Assembly: GCF_904849725.1 (NCBI RefSeq)
Contig: NC_058518.1
Span: 5,352,147 to 5,416,146 of the forward strand
Direction of reading: 5' to 3'
Origin: Hordeum vulgare subsp. vulgare
Taxonomy: Eukaryota > Streptophyta > Magnoliopsida > Poales > Poaceae
Length of the DNA: 64,000 nucleotides
The notes under the pieces are model-generated. The model worked only from the letters and a program-made list of their open reading frames with translations. It made no database searches and was not told the DNA's origin. Both the position numbers and the translations under genes were made by a program. This document shows positions 42,901 to 54,644 of the stretch, piece by piece. Position 1 is the first letter of the stretch, and each line of letters opens with the position of its first letter.

Positions 42901-44476
42901 CCCTCGGCGTGGAGTAGCCCATGTGGCGAGTGGCATAAGCTGTTTAGTTCCGCCCAGACCAGGGTGAGACGCCTACAGTTGAAGAGTAGGCGGTCGATGG
43001 ATTCGTCGTGGCTGCAGAACGGGCACTTGGCAGATCGGTGACCGTGTTTGAAATTTTCCATGGAAATTTCCTCATTTTTAGGTTTATAGTAAACTTTCCA
43101 TTGAAGGAGCTCTGTATATTTTGCATGACATAACTAATTGGTTCATGGAGTTAATTAATTACCGCACAGCTTTTCTCAGTCTTTTATTTTATAAGTTCTT
43201 GTCATTAATTATAGTTGTTTTTATTTCTGCTTACAGGCAATGCACATGGTTTGGGAGTAGAAGCCCTGCGGATGCTCGCTCAGTTGGTTCTCACCAATGA
43301 GGAAGAACTTAAGCTGAGATATTTCAAGGATGATCCACCTGCCAAGCTTTGCTCGGTCGATGCTTTTCTGAAGACGATACTGGATGTACCATTTGCATTC
43401 AAGAGAGTGGATGCTATGCTCTATGTTTCTAACTTTTATCTGGAGGTCAATCAGCTGAGAATGTCCTACACTACTCTCGAGGTAAAGTTTGGAGACCTGA
43501 TAATTCTTACCAAAATGTGTTTCATCAGCTTGTTTGGAAAAGGTACACAGACTTGCTGGCTACATATCTGCTTCAGTCCTTCCAAGTGTAGAATCTTCTA
43601 TTTGTTGTGTTGCATGGCTAGTTAAGACTTGTGCGAATTATGTAGAATCAGCTGAGATTTTGTTGCTGTTTCCTTCATGTTATTATCATCCATTGAAGTT
43701 TATTTTTCTAAATTTTGTTCATCCAGGCAGCCTGCCAGGAGCTGAGGAGCAGCAGGCTATTCCACAAGGTTCTTGGGGCGGTCCTCAACTTTGGCAACAT
43801 GATGAGCATCAACACAGGCTCTCCAAATTCAAATGCACTGGAGCCCAACACGCTCCTGAAGATAGTCGACGTCAAAGGTGCCGACGGCAAGGCGGCGCTC
43901 CTACAGTTTGTCGTCCAGGAAATCATGAAGCCTGAAGGACACAACAATCTGAACCCGACATGCAAGACGAACGCGAGCACGAGTCCGCCGTACGACGTCG
44001 ACTGCAGGAAGCACGGCCTCCAGGTCGTCTCCAAGCTCGCCGCCGAGCTGACCAGCACCAAGAAGGCCGCGTCGGTTGACATGACGGGCCTCAGCCGGAG
44101 CGTGTCGGAGCTCGGGGTCGGCCTCGGGAAGGTCCACGACGTGCTGAGGCTGAACGGCATGATGGCCTCGGCCGAGAGTGCCCGGCGGTTCCATAATGCG
44201 ATGAGCGCGTTCCTGCGGCAGGCCGAGGAGGAGATCGTCAGGCTCCAGGGCCAGGAGAGCGTGTGCCTGTCGTCGGTGAGGGAGATGGCCGAGTACTTCC
44301 ACGGTGGTGACTCGGCCGGCGATGAGGAGGCTCGCTTGTTTAGGGTCTTTGCTGGCGTCAGGGAGTTCGTGGCAATGCTCGACCGGATCTGCAGAGAGGC
44401 CGGGGAGGTCCAGGGCGTCGGTTCGACGCCGGTGAGCTGGGTGGCTGCTGGCTCGCCCATGGGGGCGACGCCCTGA
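39916..44476 (+). CDS. class I formin (signal peptide, TM, FH1, FH2)
   Basis: Exons 39916-41258, 41333-41487, 43237-43481 and 43727-44476 have GT-AG borders, consistent phases and give 830 residues. Residues 1-24 are a signal peptide (PPLLLLLLLIVAILPLAASHG). A Pro/Ser/Thr-rich ectodomain follows, then one membrane span near 195-215 (LQALLLAFLSLCLLLLSALL). The cytoplasmic part has a short polyproline FH1 (KRRPPPPPPPTQ) and an FH2 domain from about 440. This layout is that of plant class I formins, which link membrane or cell wall to actin and nucleate filaments. Diagnostic FH2 segments are DVPFAFKRVDAMLY, VLGAVLNFGN and DVKGADGKAALLQFVVQEI. Odd points: the usual LHWDK is LHSDK, the following lasso is shortened, and GNxMNxGT is GNMMSINTG. 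Intron 2 is long and repeat-filled. Confidence 0.93.
41590..42420 (+). repeat. diverged segmental duplication inside formin intron 2
   Basis: Ordered blocks recur: GAATGTGCTGGTG (41607 and 41785), ACATGGTGCATT, AAGTTGCAT-GC-TTCTTTCAG, and later CAACCCGTGGGTCGTCGCC against CAATCTGTTGGTTGTTGCC. The intron seems to have grown by duplication. Copies are clearly diverged. Confidence 0.6.
42072..42111. mobile_element. minimal Stowaway hairpin (40 bp) in formin intron 2
   Basis: CTCCCTCCGTTCCATAATTC pairs with GTCATGGAACGGAGGGAG. TA on both sides, and the flanks TATCAAATA / TACTTGATA extend the palindrome. Confidence 0.85.
42570..43070 (-). mobile_element. antisense LINE fragment in formin intron 2
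   Basis: The minus strand at 42696-43061 reads CPFCSHDESIDRLLFNC followed by LWNIWKRRNAKVFRNE, the zinc-binding C-terminus of plant LINE reverse transcriptases. A T run at 42571-42577 may be the complement of its A-tail. The borders are uncertain and no duplication was found. It lies antisense to the host gene. Confidence 0.75.
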
Positions 44477-45105
44477 GCCGGTGATGGTTCTGTCTGGAAA
44501 TTGTTATGAGCATCTGTTTTGGTAGAACATATGGTATGAAGTTGTCTCCAGAACTGTTATGTTTTCTAGGGTAGACCAGAACAATATTAAACATCTATCT
44601 ATATATATAGTGCAGTAGTATGTTGTATAAAGAACATTGGTAAGTTTATCCATCACATGTAAGGTTATTATCTAGAATGGAACTTGAAATGACTATGGCT
44701 ATGCTGTGTGGTGCCTCTGTCTGTTTTTCTCTTAGTTAAGATATCATTCTTCAGTTAGACATGGAATTACCGCCTTTTCTTTTCCATCCATCTAGGGTCC
44801 TCTCCTCCTCTATCTTCCACCACCGTTCTTCCTCAGAGCTAGGGGCGATGTCACTTCTTTGGAGCTCGTACCAAGTGTGTGTAAATTAATTTGGATCGAA
44901 CAGACCACCTTTTCTTCTTAGGGTTCTCTCTTGGTTCGACGTCGGCTCCCCCTTTTGCTCCTTCTATCTTGCACCGCCGACACCCACACAATCTTAGCCA
45001 AATCCATGTCCTGGTGGATAATGTGGTTCTACATTGTTCAAGTTGCAACAATACTGGCTCAGTCTTTGGACACATCATAATAACTAGTCGAAATCATAGT
45101 TGATT
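44477..45105. other. formin 3' flank, no further gene recognised
   Basis: The 3' UTR probably ends near 44600 (AATATTAAAC). Nothing else that I can assign. Confidence 0.4.
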
Positions 45106-45109
45106 CCAC

Positions 45110-45960
45110 CCTCAACTAAAATACCAGATGTTGACCATGTATTCAATAAATGTTAATCTTATATTTAAAAATATTAAATATGCGTAGAAAAATGTATTAG
45201 ATCTATAACAAAAATGTGCATAGGAAAACAATGAAAACCCAAGAGAAAACTAAAGAAAAATCAAGAAAAAACCGAAGGAAAATGAAGGAAAAAGAGTAAG
45301 TGAAAAACACTCTAATATTTCCAAAAGAAAACGCAAGTATTTTTTAACTTTTGTTTATACTTCCAAATATTCCAAAAAAATATATTACAAAAACACATTA
45401 AATAAGACATTAAAAAAAATGTTAACCAAGCATTTAAAAAATGTTAAATGTACATAGAGAAAATATTTCTCGCGTATGAAAAATGTGTGTGAAAAAAGTT
45501 GATCATGTATTTAAAAAATGATAATCCAAGAATTTGAAAAAAAAAACAAGTAGTTGAAAAAATGTTAATCAAATATTTGAAAACAATATTAAATGTGAAA
45601 AGAAAAATGATGACCATATATTCAAATAAAGTTAAACATGTATTAGCAAAATGTTAATCAAACATTTGAAAAATGTTAAATGTGTATAAGAAAATGTTGA
45701 CCATGTATTCAGAAAATGTTAAACTTGTATTTGAAAAATGTTAATCAAGCATTTGAAACAAATGTTAAATGTGTATAGAAATAATGTTGAGTATGTATTC
45801 AAAAAATGTCAATCTAGTACTTGGAAAGTGTTAATCAAGCATCTGAAAAATGTTAAAGGCGCATACAGATGACGTTGACCAGATATTCAATAAATGTTAA
45901 TCTTGCATTTGAAAATATTAAATATGTATTAGAAAAATATATTAATATATTAGATATATA
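45110..45960. repeat. AT-rich degenerate tandem array
   Basis: Units built of TTGACCATGTATTCA, AATGTTAATCAAGCATTTG and AAATGTTAAATGTGTATAG recur many times with drift. It borders the CACTA-like sequence at 46070, and such arrays are typical of the interior or subterminal parts of grass CACTA elements. No coding. Confidence 0.75.
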
Positions 45961-46069
45961 CCAATAATATTTATAGAAAACAATGAAAACCATAGAGAAA
46001 ATAAAAGAAAAGCAATGAAGAACGAGGGAGAAAATCAAAGGAGAGGGTGGGTTGGGGCGAGGGTATATA

Positions 46070-46330
46070 TTCATCTCTTTGGTCCCGGTTGATGGCGAGA
46101 ACCGGGACAGAAGACAGACATTGAGTCCCGGTTCCAGCCACCAACCGAGACTAAAGGTTCCGCACCAGGAGCGAGGATCACGGGTCCCGATTCGTGTCTG
46201 GAACCGGGATCAAAGGGGTCAGACGAACCGGGACCTTGACCCGGCCGACGTCCTGTCCTCACGAACCTGGACAAATGCACCCATTGATCCCGGTTCGTTA
46301 TAGAACCGGGGTTAAAGCTCTTATCTTGCC
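46070..46330. mobile_element. CACTA-like subterminal repeat region (remnant)
   Basis: GGTCCCGGTT and its complement AACCGGGAC occur about nine times in both orientations over 260 bp, as in the subterminal regions of Triticeae CACTA transposons. The terminal CACTA sequence is not visible, so this is a fragment. Confidence 0.5.
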
Positions 46331-46821
46331 TAGACCAAAGCTTTGTTCTCTACTACTCATGCACGCAGAAACTAATATCTACCTATTCCCTAGGGATTTT
46401 TAGATTTTTGCATAAACCAGAAAGCATGGAGTAGTACGTACTACTACGTACAAAGGAACCATCCTCACTATTCGCGATCGATATGTCCATTAGCTCCTCT
46501 TGAGCGTCGGCTCCGACATGCCCGCCGAGTACAAGCTCTCGCCCATCTCGTTGTCGCAGCATGTTACCGCCGTCCTGTTGTGGAAGAGGAAGCCGCGAGG
46601 AGGGTCGAATGAGTCGATCGATCGTCCTGGTATGATCAAGATGGCAACGGGGACATGCCATGACAGAAATCCAGGCCGTATCTCCGTCCCCATGACAGGA
46701 ACCTCAAGTCCTGAACTCGTGCACTCGGATAGACATCCACACCCGGCCGGGTTTTCGCCCCTGCCCTATGGTTTTGAGTATTGAGTTATTTTGAGACGAA
46801 GAAAACCGATCAAGACGTCCA

Positions 46822-47757
46822 GGATCTCATCCGGGACTCTGAACAACCTTCGGTCACCAACACCTATAACTCAACTATACAGAAACGTCACCGAATCTTA
46901 AGTGTGCAGAGCCTGTGGGTTCGAGAACTATGTACACATGACCGAGACACTCTCCGGTCAGTATCCAATAGTGGGACCTGGACGTCCATATTGGATCCTA
47001 CATATTCTACAAAGATCTTATCGGTTGAACCTCTATGTCAAGGATTCAGTTAATCCTGTATGCAGTTCCCTTTGTCATTCGGTATGTTACTTGCCCGAGA
47101 TTCGATCGTCGGTATCTCTATACCTAGTTCAATCTCGTTACCGGCAAGTCTCTTTACTCGTTCCGTAATACAAGATCATCTGACTAACTCCTTAGTCAGA
47201 TTTCTTGCAAGGCTTATTGTGATGTTGTATTACCGAGTGGGCCCCGAGATACCTCATCGTCACAAGGATTGACAAATCCCAGTCTTGATCCATACGAACG
47301 CAACAGATACCTTCGGAGATACCTGTAGAGCACCTTTACAGTCACCCAGTAACGTTGTGACGTTTGATACACACAAGGTATTCCTCCGGTGTCCGGGAGT
47401 TGCATGGTCTCATGGTCATAGGAACAGATACATTGACATGCAGAAAACAGTAGCAACAAACTGACACGATCATATGCTACGTTTATAGTTTGGGTCTTGT
47501 CCATCACATCATTCTCCTAATGATGTGATCCCGTAATCAAGTGACAACACTTGTGTCTGGCCAGGAAACCTTGACCATCTTTGATCAACGAGCTAGTCAA
47601 CTAGAGGCTCACTAGGGACAGTGTATCGTCTATGTATCCACACATGTATTTGAGTTTCCAATCAATACAATTCTCGCATGGATAATAAACGATTATCATG
47701 AACAAGAAAATATAATAATAACCAATTTATTATTGCCTCTAGGGCATATTTCCAACA
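46822..47757 (-). repeat. truncated 3' LTR of a minus-strand Angela-type Copia element
   Basis: Matches positions 8655-9593 of the solo LTR in the same orientation and ends GCATATTTCCAACA at 47757. The LTR's own 3' half is missing at the left. On the minus strand a purine tract (AAATGGGAGAC) directly precedes the LTR start, confirming that it is the 3' LTR. Confidence 0.9.
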
Positions 47758-48648
47758 GTCTCCCATTTGCACTAGAGTCAATATTCTAGTTCACATCACT
47801 ATGTGATTGTAATGAATCTAACACCCATACAGTTCTGGGGTTCGATCATGTCTTGCTTGTGAGAGAGGTTTTTAGTCAACGGGTCTAAACCTTTCAGATC
47901 CGTGTGTGCTTTAAAAATCTCTATGTCATCCTATAGATGCTGCTACCACGCGCCGTTGGGAACTATTCCAAATGACTGCTTCACTATACGAATCCGGTTT
48001 ACTACTCAGAGTCATCCGTCTTAGTGTCAAAGCTTGCATCGATGTAACCCTTTACGACGAACTCTTTTATCACCTCCATAATCGAGAAAAATTCCTCAGT
48101 CCACTAGTTACTAAGGATAACTTTGACTGTTGTTCAGTGATTCAATCTTGGATCACTCTTTGTACCCCTTGACAGACTCATGGCAAGGCACACCTCAGGT
48201 CGGTACACAGTATGGCATACTTTAGAGCCTACGGTTAAGGCATAGGAGACGACCTTCGTCCTTTCTCTTTCTTCTACCGTGGTCGGGCTTTGAGTCTTAC
48301 TCAAATTCACACCTTACAACACAGCCAATAACTCCTTCTTTGCCAATCTATTTTGAACTCCTTCACAAACTTGTCAAGGCATGCATTTCGTTGAAGGTTC
48401 TCTTAAGCGCCTTGATCTATCTCCATAGATCTTGATGCTCAATGTTCAAGTAGCTTAATCCAGGCTTTCCTTTGAAAAACTCCTTTCAAACAAACCTTTA
48501 TGATTTCCTAAAATTCTACATTATTTCCGATCAACAATATGTCAACAACATATACTCATCAGAAATTCTATAGTGCTCCCACTCACTTCTTTGGAAATAC
48601 AAGTTTCTCACAAACCTTGTATAAATCCAAAAGCTTTGATAATCTCAT
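47758..48648 (-). mobile_element. Angela-type Copia internal region, left part
   Basis: Decayed 3' pol sequence on the minus strand, from the reverse-transcriptase break at the Gypsy insertion (48644-48648) to the purine tract at 47758. Many stops; no intact frame. It is joined in logic to 56166-59379. Confidence 0.85.
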
Positions 48649-49919
48649 TGCTACCTCTTGAGCTTGCGTTGGTTTTTCCCTTGAAGAGGAAAGGGTGATG
48701 CAGCACACTAGTGATAAGTATTTCCATCAGTTTGAGAACCAAGGTATCAATCCAGTAGGAGTATCAAGATGAGGCACCAATGTACCTGCGCAAAAACAAA
48801 CAAACTTGCACCCAACGCTATAAGGGGGTTGTCAATCCCTTCGCGATTATTTGCAAGGTGAGATCTGAAGGTGAAAAGTGCAACAAAGTAATTGTGTAGA
48901 TCTGAAAATATAATGTGAAGTAGACCCGGGGACCATAGTGTTCACTAGAGGCTTCTCTCATGATAACAAGTATTACGGTTGGTGAACGAATTACTGTCGA
49001 GCAATTGATAGAATCGTGCAAAGTCATGATGATATCTAAGGCAATGATCATACATATAGGCATCACGTCCGAGACAAGTAGACCGATACTTTCTGCATCT
49101 ACTACTATTACTCCACATATCGACCGCTATCTAGCATGCATCTAGTGTATTGAGTTCATAACAAACAGAGTAACGCCTTAAGCAAGATGACATGATGTAG
49201 AGGGATGAATTCATGCAATATGATATAAAACCCATCTTTTTACCCTTGACGGCAACAACACGATGCGTGTCTCGCTACCCCTTCTGTCACTAGGTGAGGA
49301 CACCTCACGGTATGAACCCAAAACCAACCACTTCTCCCATTGCAAGAATTATAGATCAAGTTGGCCAAACGAAACCCACAACTCGAAGAGAATTACAAGG
49401 ATACGAAATCATGCATATAAGAGATCAGAGGAGACTCAAATAATATTCATAGATAATCTGACCATAAATCCACAATTCATCGGATCTCGACAAACACACC
49501 GCAAAAAAATTTAAATCGGATAGATCTCCATGAAGATTATGGAGAACTTTCTATTGAAGACCCAAGAGAGAGAAGAAGCCATCTAGCTACTAGCTATGGA
49601 CCCGAAGATCTGTGGTGAACTACTCACGCATCATCGGAGAGGCAATGGTGTTGATGAAGAAGCCCTCCGTGTCCGAATCCCCCCTCCGGAAGGGCACCAG
49701 AACGGTCACCAGATGGGATCTTGTGGAGACAGAAGCTTGCGGCGGCGGAAAAGTATTTTCGTGGCTCTCTCTGGTGGTTTTGGATTTTTAGAGAATTTAT
49801 AGGCGAAAGAGGTAGGGCAAAGGAGCCACGTGGGGCCCACAAGCCTGCTAGGCGCCCCCCAGGCCGCGGCTAGGGGGCCTGTGACCTCCCCCGAGATCCT
49901 TTGCCTTGGTTCTCAAGTC
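48649..49919 (-). repeat. 3' LTR of the Gypsy element, lacking its first ~250 bp
   Basis: Aligns with 54645-55917 of the 5' LTR. The part matching 55918-56165 (the LTR start) is absent; internal sequence (ACAAACTTTTTCAACTCTC) follows directly at 49920. A deletion removed the LTR start and probably the purine tract. Confidence 0.85.
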
Positions 49920-52344
49920 ACAAACTTTTTCAACTCTCACACAATACATGAGCGTGAGCCATGGATATAGCACTATAGGTGGAATAGAGTGCGGTGGAGG
50001 TTGTGAGGCAAAAAGGAGAAAATGGTCACATTGACTTGGCGTATCAATGGGCTATGGAGATGCCCATCAATAGATATCAATGTGAATGAGTAGGGATTGC
50101 CATGCAACGGATGCACTAGAGCTATAAGTGTGTGAAAGCTCAAAAAGAAAACTAGTGGGTGTGCACCCAACTTGCTTGCTCACGAAGACCTAGGGCAATT
50201 TTGAGGAAGCCCATCATTGGAATATACAAGCCAAGTTACATAATGAAAATTCCCACTAGTATATGGAGGTGTCAAAACAAGAGACTCTCTATCATGAAAA
50301 GCATGGTGCTATTTTGAAGCACAAGTGTGGAAAAAGATAGTACCATTGTCCCTTCTCTCTTTTTCTCTCATTTTTTTGTTTGGGCTCTTTGGCCTCTTTT
50401 TTTATTTTTTTGGTGGGCATCTTTGGACTTCTTTTTATTTCCTCACATGGGACAATGCTCTAATAATGATGATCATCACACTTTTATTTACTTACAACTC
50501 AATACTTAGAACAATGGTGACTCTACAGGAAATGCCTCCGACAATGTACGGGGATGTGCAACGATCTAGCTTAGCGTATGACGTTGAAACATCTCGCTAG
50601 CTATCTTACGATCATGCAATGGCAATATGAAAGAGACGGAACGGCGGGAGTTGCATGGTAATATATCTCGGAATGGCTATGAAAATGCCATAATAGGTAG
50701 GTATGGTGGCTGTTTCGAGGAAGGTATATGGTGGGTTTGTGCACAGGCGAAAGTTGTGCGGCACTAGAGAGGCTGGCAATGGTGGAAGGTGAAAGTGCAT
50801 CTATACCATGGACTCACATTAGTCATGAAGAACTCATATACTTATTGCAAACAATTTATTAGTAATCGAAACAAAGTGCTAAACGCATACTCCTAGGGGA
50901 AGGGTTGGTAGGTGTTAACCATCGCGCGATCCCGATCGCCACACAAAGGATGACAATCAATAAATCAATTATGCTCTGACTTCCAAACATAGCGGTTCAC
51001 CATACGTGCATGCTACGGGAATCACTAACTTTAACACAAGTATTTCTAGATTCACAACACCATACTAACATAACTCTAATATTACCATAACCATATCTCA
51101 AAACTAATTGTGAGGAATCAAACTTCTCTTACTAATCAATGCACTTGAATATGGAAGTTTTTATTATATCCTCCTTTGGGTGCCTAGCATCTTTAGGACT
51201 ACTTTCATAGCACACGCCAATTACCAAGTTACTTAGAGAGAGCACTCTCAAAAAGATATAACTAAAGATCGAGAGTATTTATTTCTTCAAAATATGACAC
51301 CGCCGTGCTCTAAAAAGATTTAAGTGAAGCACTAGAGCAAATTTATCTAGCTCAAAAGATATAAGTGAAGCACATGCGAGCTAAATTGCCTAACTCAAAA
51401 GATATAAGTGAAGCTCAATGAGTATTCTAGCAAATTCATGATGAGTGCATGACCCTCTCAAAAAGGTGTTCAGCAAGGATGATTGTGACACAACAAAAAG
51501 CAAAGACTCCTATAATACACGACGCTCCAAGCAAAACACATATCATGTGGTGAATAAAAATATAGCTCCAAGTAACGTTACTAATGAATTGAAGACGAAA
51601 GAGGGGATGCCTTCCCGGGGCATCCCCAAGCTTAGGCTTTTTGGTGTCCCTGAATTTGGCTTGGAATTCCTTGGGCATACCCAAGCTTAAGCACTTTCCA
51701 CTCTTTGTTCCATTGTCCATAAGAGCATCACCCAAAACTTGAAAACTTCACAACACAAAACTTAAACAGAAACTCGTGATATCATTAGCATAAGAAAACA
51801 AACCACCACTCTTTAGGTACTGTAGTAAACTTAATTTCTATTTAGATTGATGTTATATTACTGTATTCTCACTTTTCCATGGCTAGTATCTCCCGATGCT
51901 ATCCATAGTTTCATCAAAATAAGCAATCAACACAACAAAAACAGAATCTGTCAAAAACAGACCAGTCTGTAGCAATCTGTATACTTCGTATACCTCTGGT
52001 ATCCCAAATTTTTTGAAACCTTATGAAAATTAGGGAAATTTGCATATCAACCAGCATAAAAAAGAATCAACTCAAAATATCCTTCTGGATAGGAATTAAA
52101 AATAATTTCGTGAGCGCAAAGTTTTTACCTTTTTCAGCAAGATCAAACAACCATCACCAAAATTGATCGTAAAGGTTATACTTGGCACAAACACTAAAAG
52201 AAACATAAAAAACACAATCATAACAGAATTATGATGGTGTGGACACAACAAAACAGAAAACTAAAAAGCAAAGATAAATTCATTGGGTTGCCTCCCAACA
52301 AGCGCTATTGTTTAACGCCCTTAGCTAGGCATAAGGCGATAGAA

Positions 52345-53381
52345 TCAAGTATCGCCATCTTTGGTGCTCAAACCATAAGTAGCCCTCATCATGGATTCAT
52401 AAGGCAATCTTATTTTATTTCTAGGAAAGTGTTCCATGCCCTTATTTAATGGAAATTGAAATCTGATATTCCCTTCCTTCATATTGATAACAACACCAAT
52501 AGTCCTAAGGAAAGGTCTACCAAGAATGATGGGACATGTCGGATTGCAATCAATGTCAAGCACAATGGAATCTACGAGTACATAGTTCCTATTTGCAATA
52601 ATAAGAACATCATTGATCCTTCCCATAGGTTTCTTAATAGTAGAATCCGCAAGATGCAAATTAAGAGAGCACTCATCAATCTCATTGAAGGCTAGAACAT
52701 CACATAAAGACTTTGGAATAGCAGAAACACTAGCACCCAAATCACACAAAGCATTGCATTCATAGTTTTTAATCTTGATTTTTATAGTAGGTTCCCACTC
52801 ATCATGAAGTTTTCTAGGAATAGATATCTCCAACTCAAGTTTCTCTTCAAGAGATCTCATCATAGCATCAACGATATGATCGGTAAAGGCCTTATTTTGG
52901 CTATAAGCATGTGGAGAGTTTAGCATGGATTGCATCAAGGAAATACATTCAATCAAAGAGAAACTATCATAATTGAATTCCTTGAAATCCAAAGTAGTAA
53001 TTTCATCACTACTCAAATTTTGATATCCTCTACTCCACTTTCAGTGCTTTTAGCATCAAGATAAATAGACTCCGAATCATTGGGACGTTTCTCAACCAAA
53101 GTGGATTCATATCCAACCCCATCATCATTAGGATTGACATTATAAAACAAGGATTCAATAGGAGTCACACCAAGCACTTTAAGATCTTCGTGATTCTCAT
53201 CACGAGAACACGCCCTTTTAAGCCATTCATGTCTAGCACGAATTTGGGCGGTTCTTTCTTTACTCTCATTCATGGAAACACGCATAGCTTTCAAAGTTTC
53301 ATCCATATGAATCTTGGGTGGAGCACATCTCAATTTCAAAGCATCAATATCAAGAGACATTCTATCAACGGTCCTAGACAA
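52345..53381 (-). pseudogene. Gypsy gag C-terminal part and retropepsin-like domain, frame broken
   Basis: The frame 52345-53016 contains CDLGASVSAIPKSL, where DLGAS is the aspartic-protease-type active site, and later CPIILGRPFLRTIG, the closing strand of the retropepsin fold. The preceding frame 53013-53381 is the linker from gag. The two frames overlap by four bases, so a frameshift separates them. Confidence 0.85.
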
Positions 53382-53407
53382 GTCATCAATTTTGAGCAGT
53401 TTTTCTT

Positions 53408-54418
53408 CTATGGACGCATTGAAAACCTTTTGCGAGTTGATAAACTCTTTAATATTACTCTCAAGATCAGAGGGTAATTTATTGTAATTTCCATGAGAAT
53501 TGTTGTAGGAATTCCCAAAGTTATTAGAGGGATTACTAGGAAAAGGCCTAGGATTAAAATTACCTCTATAAGCATTGTTGTTGCCAAAATTATTCCTACC
53601 AACAAATTAACATCCAAGCTCTCATTGCTATTCTCAATCAAGGAAGACAAAGGCATATCATTTGGATCTAAAGGAACACTTTTACTAGCAAACAATTTCA
53701 TTAACTCATCCATCTTACCACTCAAAGAGTTAATTTCTGCTATAGCATGCACTTTTTTACTAGTAGGTGACCTTTCAGTGTGCCATTGAGAATAGTTTGT
53801 TATGATATTATCTAGGAGTTTTGTGGCTTCTCCTAGTGTGATTTCCATGAAAGTTCCACCAGAGGCGGAATCCAAGATATTTCTAGAAGCAAAATTCAAA
53901 CCAGCATAGAAGATTTGTATAATCATCCAAAGACTCAGGCCATGAGCGGGACAATTTCTAATCATCAATTTCATTCTCTCCCAAGATTGTGCAACATGTT
54001 CAAGATCTAGTTGCTTAAAATTCATGATATCATTACGGAGAGAGATAATCTTAGCCGGTGGAAAATACTTGGAAATATAAGCATCTTTACACTTGTTCCA
54101 AGAATCAATACTATTTTTGGGTAAAGATGAAAACCAAGTTTTTGCTCGATCTCGTAATGAGAATGGAAATAGCTTAAATTTAATCATATCATTATCCACA
54201 TCTTTCTTCTTTTGCATATCGCATAACTCAATGAAGGTATTAAGATGAGATGCGGCATCTTCACTAGGAAGGCCGGAAAATTGCTCTTTCATAACAAGAT
54301 TCAGCAAGGCAGCATTGATTTCATATGATTCCGCACAAGTGGCGGGAGCAATGAGAGTACTAATAAAATCATTATTATTAGTATTCGAGAAGTCACACAA
54401 TTTGGTGTTTTCAGTCAT
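53408..54418 (-). CDS. Gypsy gag polyprotein segment
   Basis: 336 residues. The middle has the retrotransposon gag core (FSGLPSEDAASHLNTFIELC, KLFPFSLRDRAKTWF and WNKCKDAYISKYFP). Its start lies about 200 bp after the primer site. Near 53600 the frame changes, so the C-terminal part after about residue 265 reads Ile/Leu-rich sequence that is out of frame. It is probably non-functional as full gag. Confidence 0.8.
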   Translation of the reverse strand: MTENTKLCDFSNTNNNDFISTLIAPATCAESYEINAALLNLVMKEQFSGLPSEDAASHLNTFIELCDMQKKKDVDNDMIKFKLFPFSLRDRAKTWFSSLPKNSIDSWNKCKDAYISKYFPPAKIISLRNDIMNFKQLDLEHVAQSWERMKLMIRNCPAHGLSLWMIIQIFYAGLNFASRNILDSASGGTFMEITLGEATKLLDNIITNYSQWHTERSPTSKKVHAIAEINSLSGKMDELMKLFASKSVPLDPNDMPLSSLIENSNESLDVNLLVGIILATTMLIEVILILGLFLVIPLITLGIPTTILMEITINYPLILRVILKSLSTRKRFSMRP

Positions 54419-54644
54419 GGTGACTTAGCAACCAAACAAGCACACAAGCGAACACAAAGCAAGCGAAAGAAAAGGGCGAACAAAAAAGGCAAATATTTTT
54501 GTAAATCTTGTTTTTTTCAGAAGTGGGGGAGAGGAAAACGAGAGGCAAAAGAAAAATAATGTAAATGCAAGAGATGAGTTTGCGATAGTTACTTGGATAT
54601 GCTTTACTTTGAATACTCCCAGCAACGACGCTAGAAATTCTTCT

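Noticed and set aside
45110..45960. CRISPR-like array
   Set aside because: Units drift in length and sequence with no constant spacer; plant nuclear context.
46383..46693. Small frames at 46383-46693 as a gene fragment
   Set aside because: No family recognised on either strand; could be repeat end sequence.
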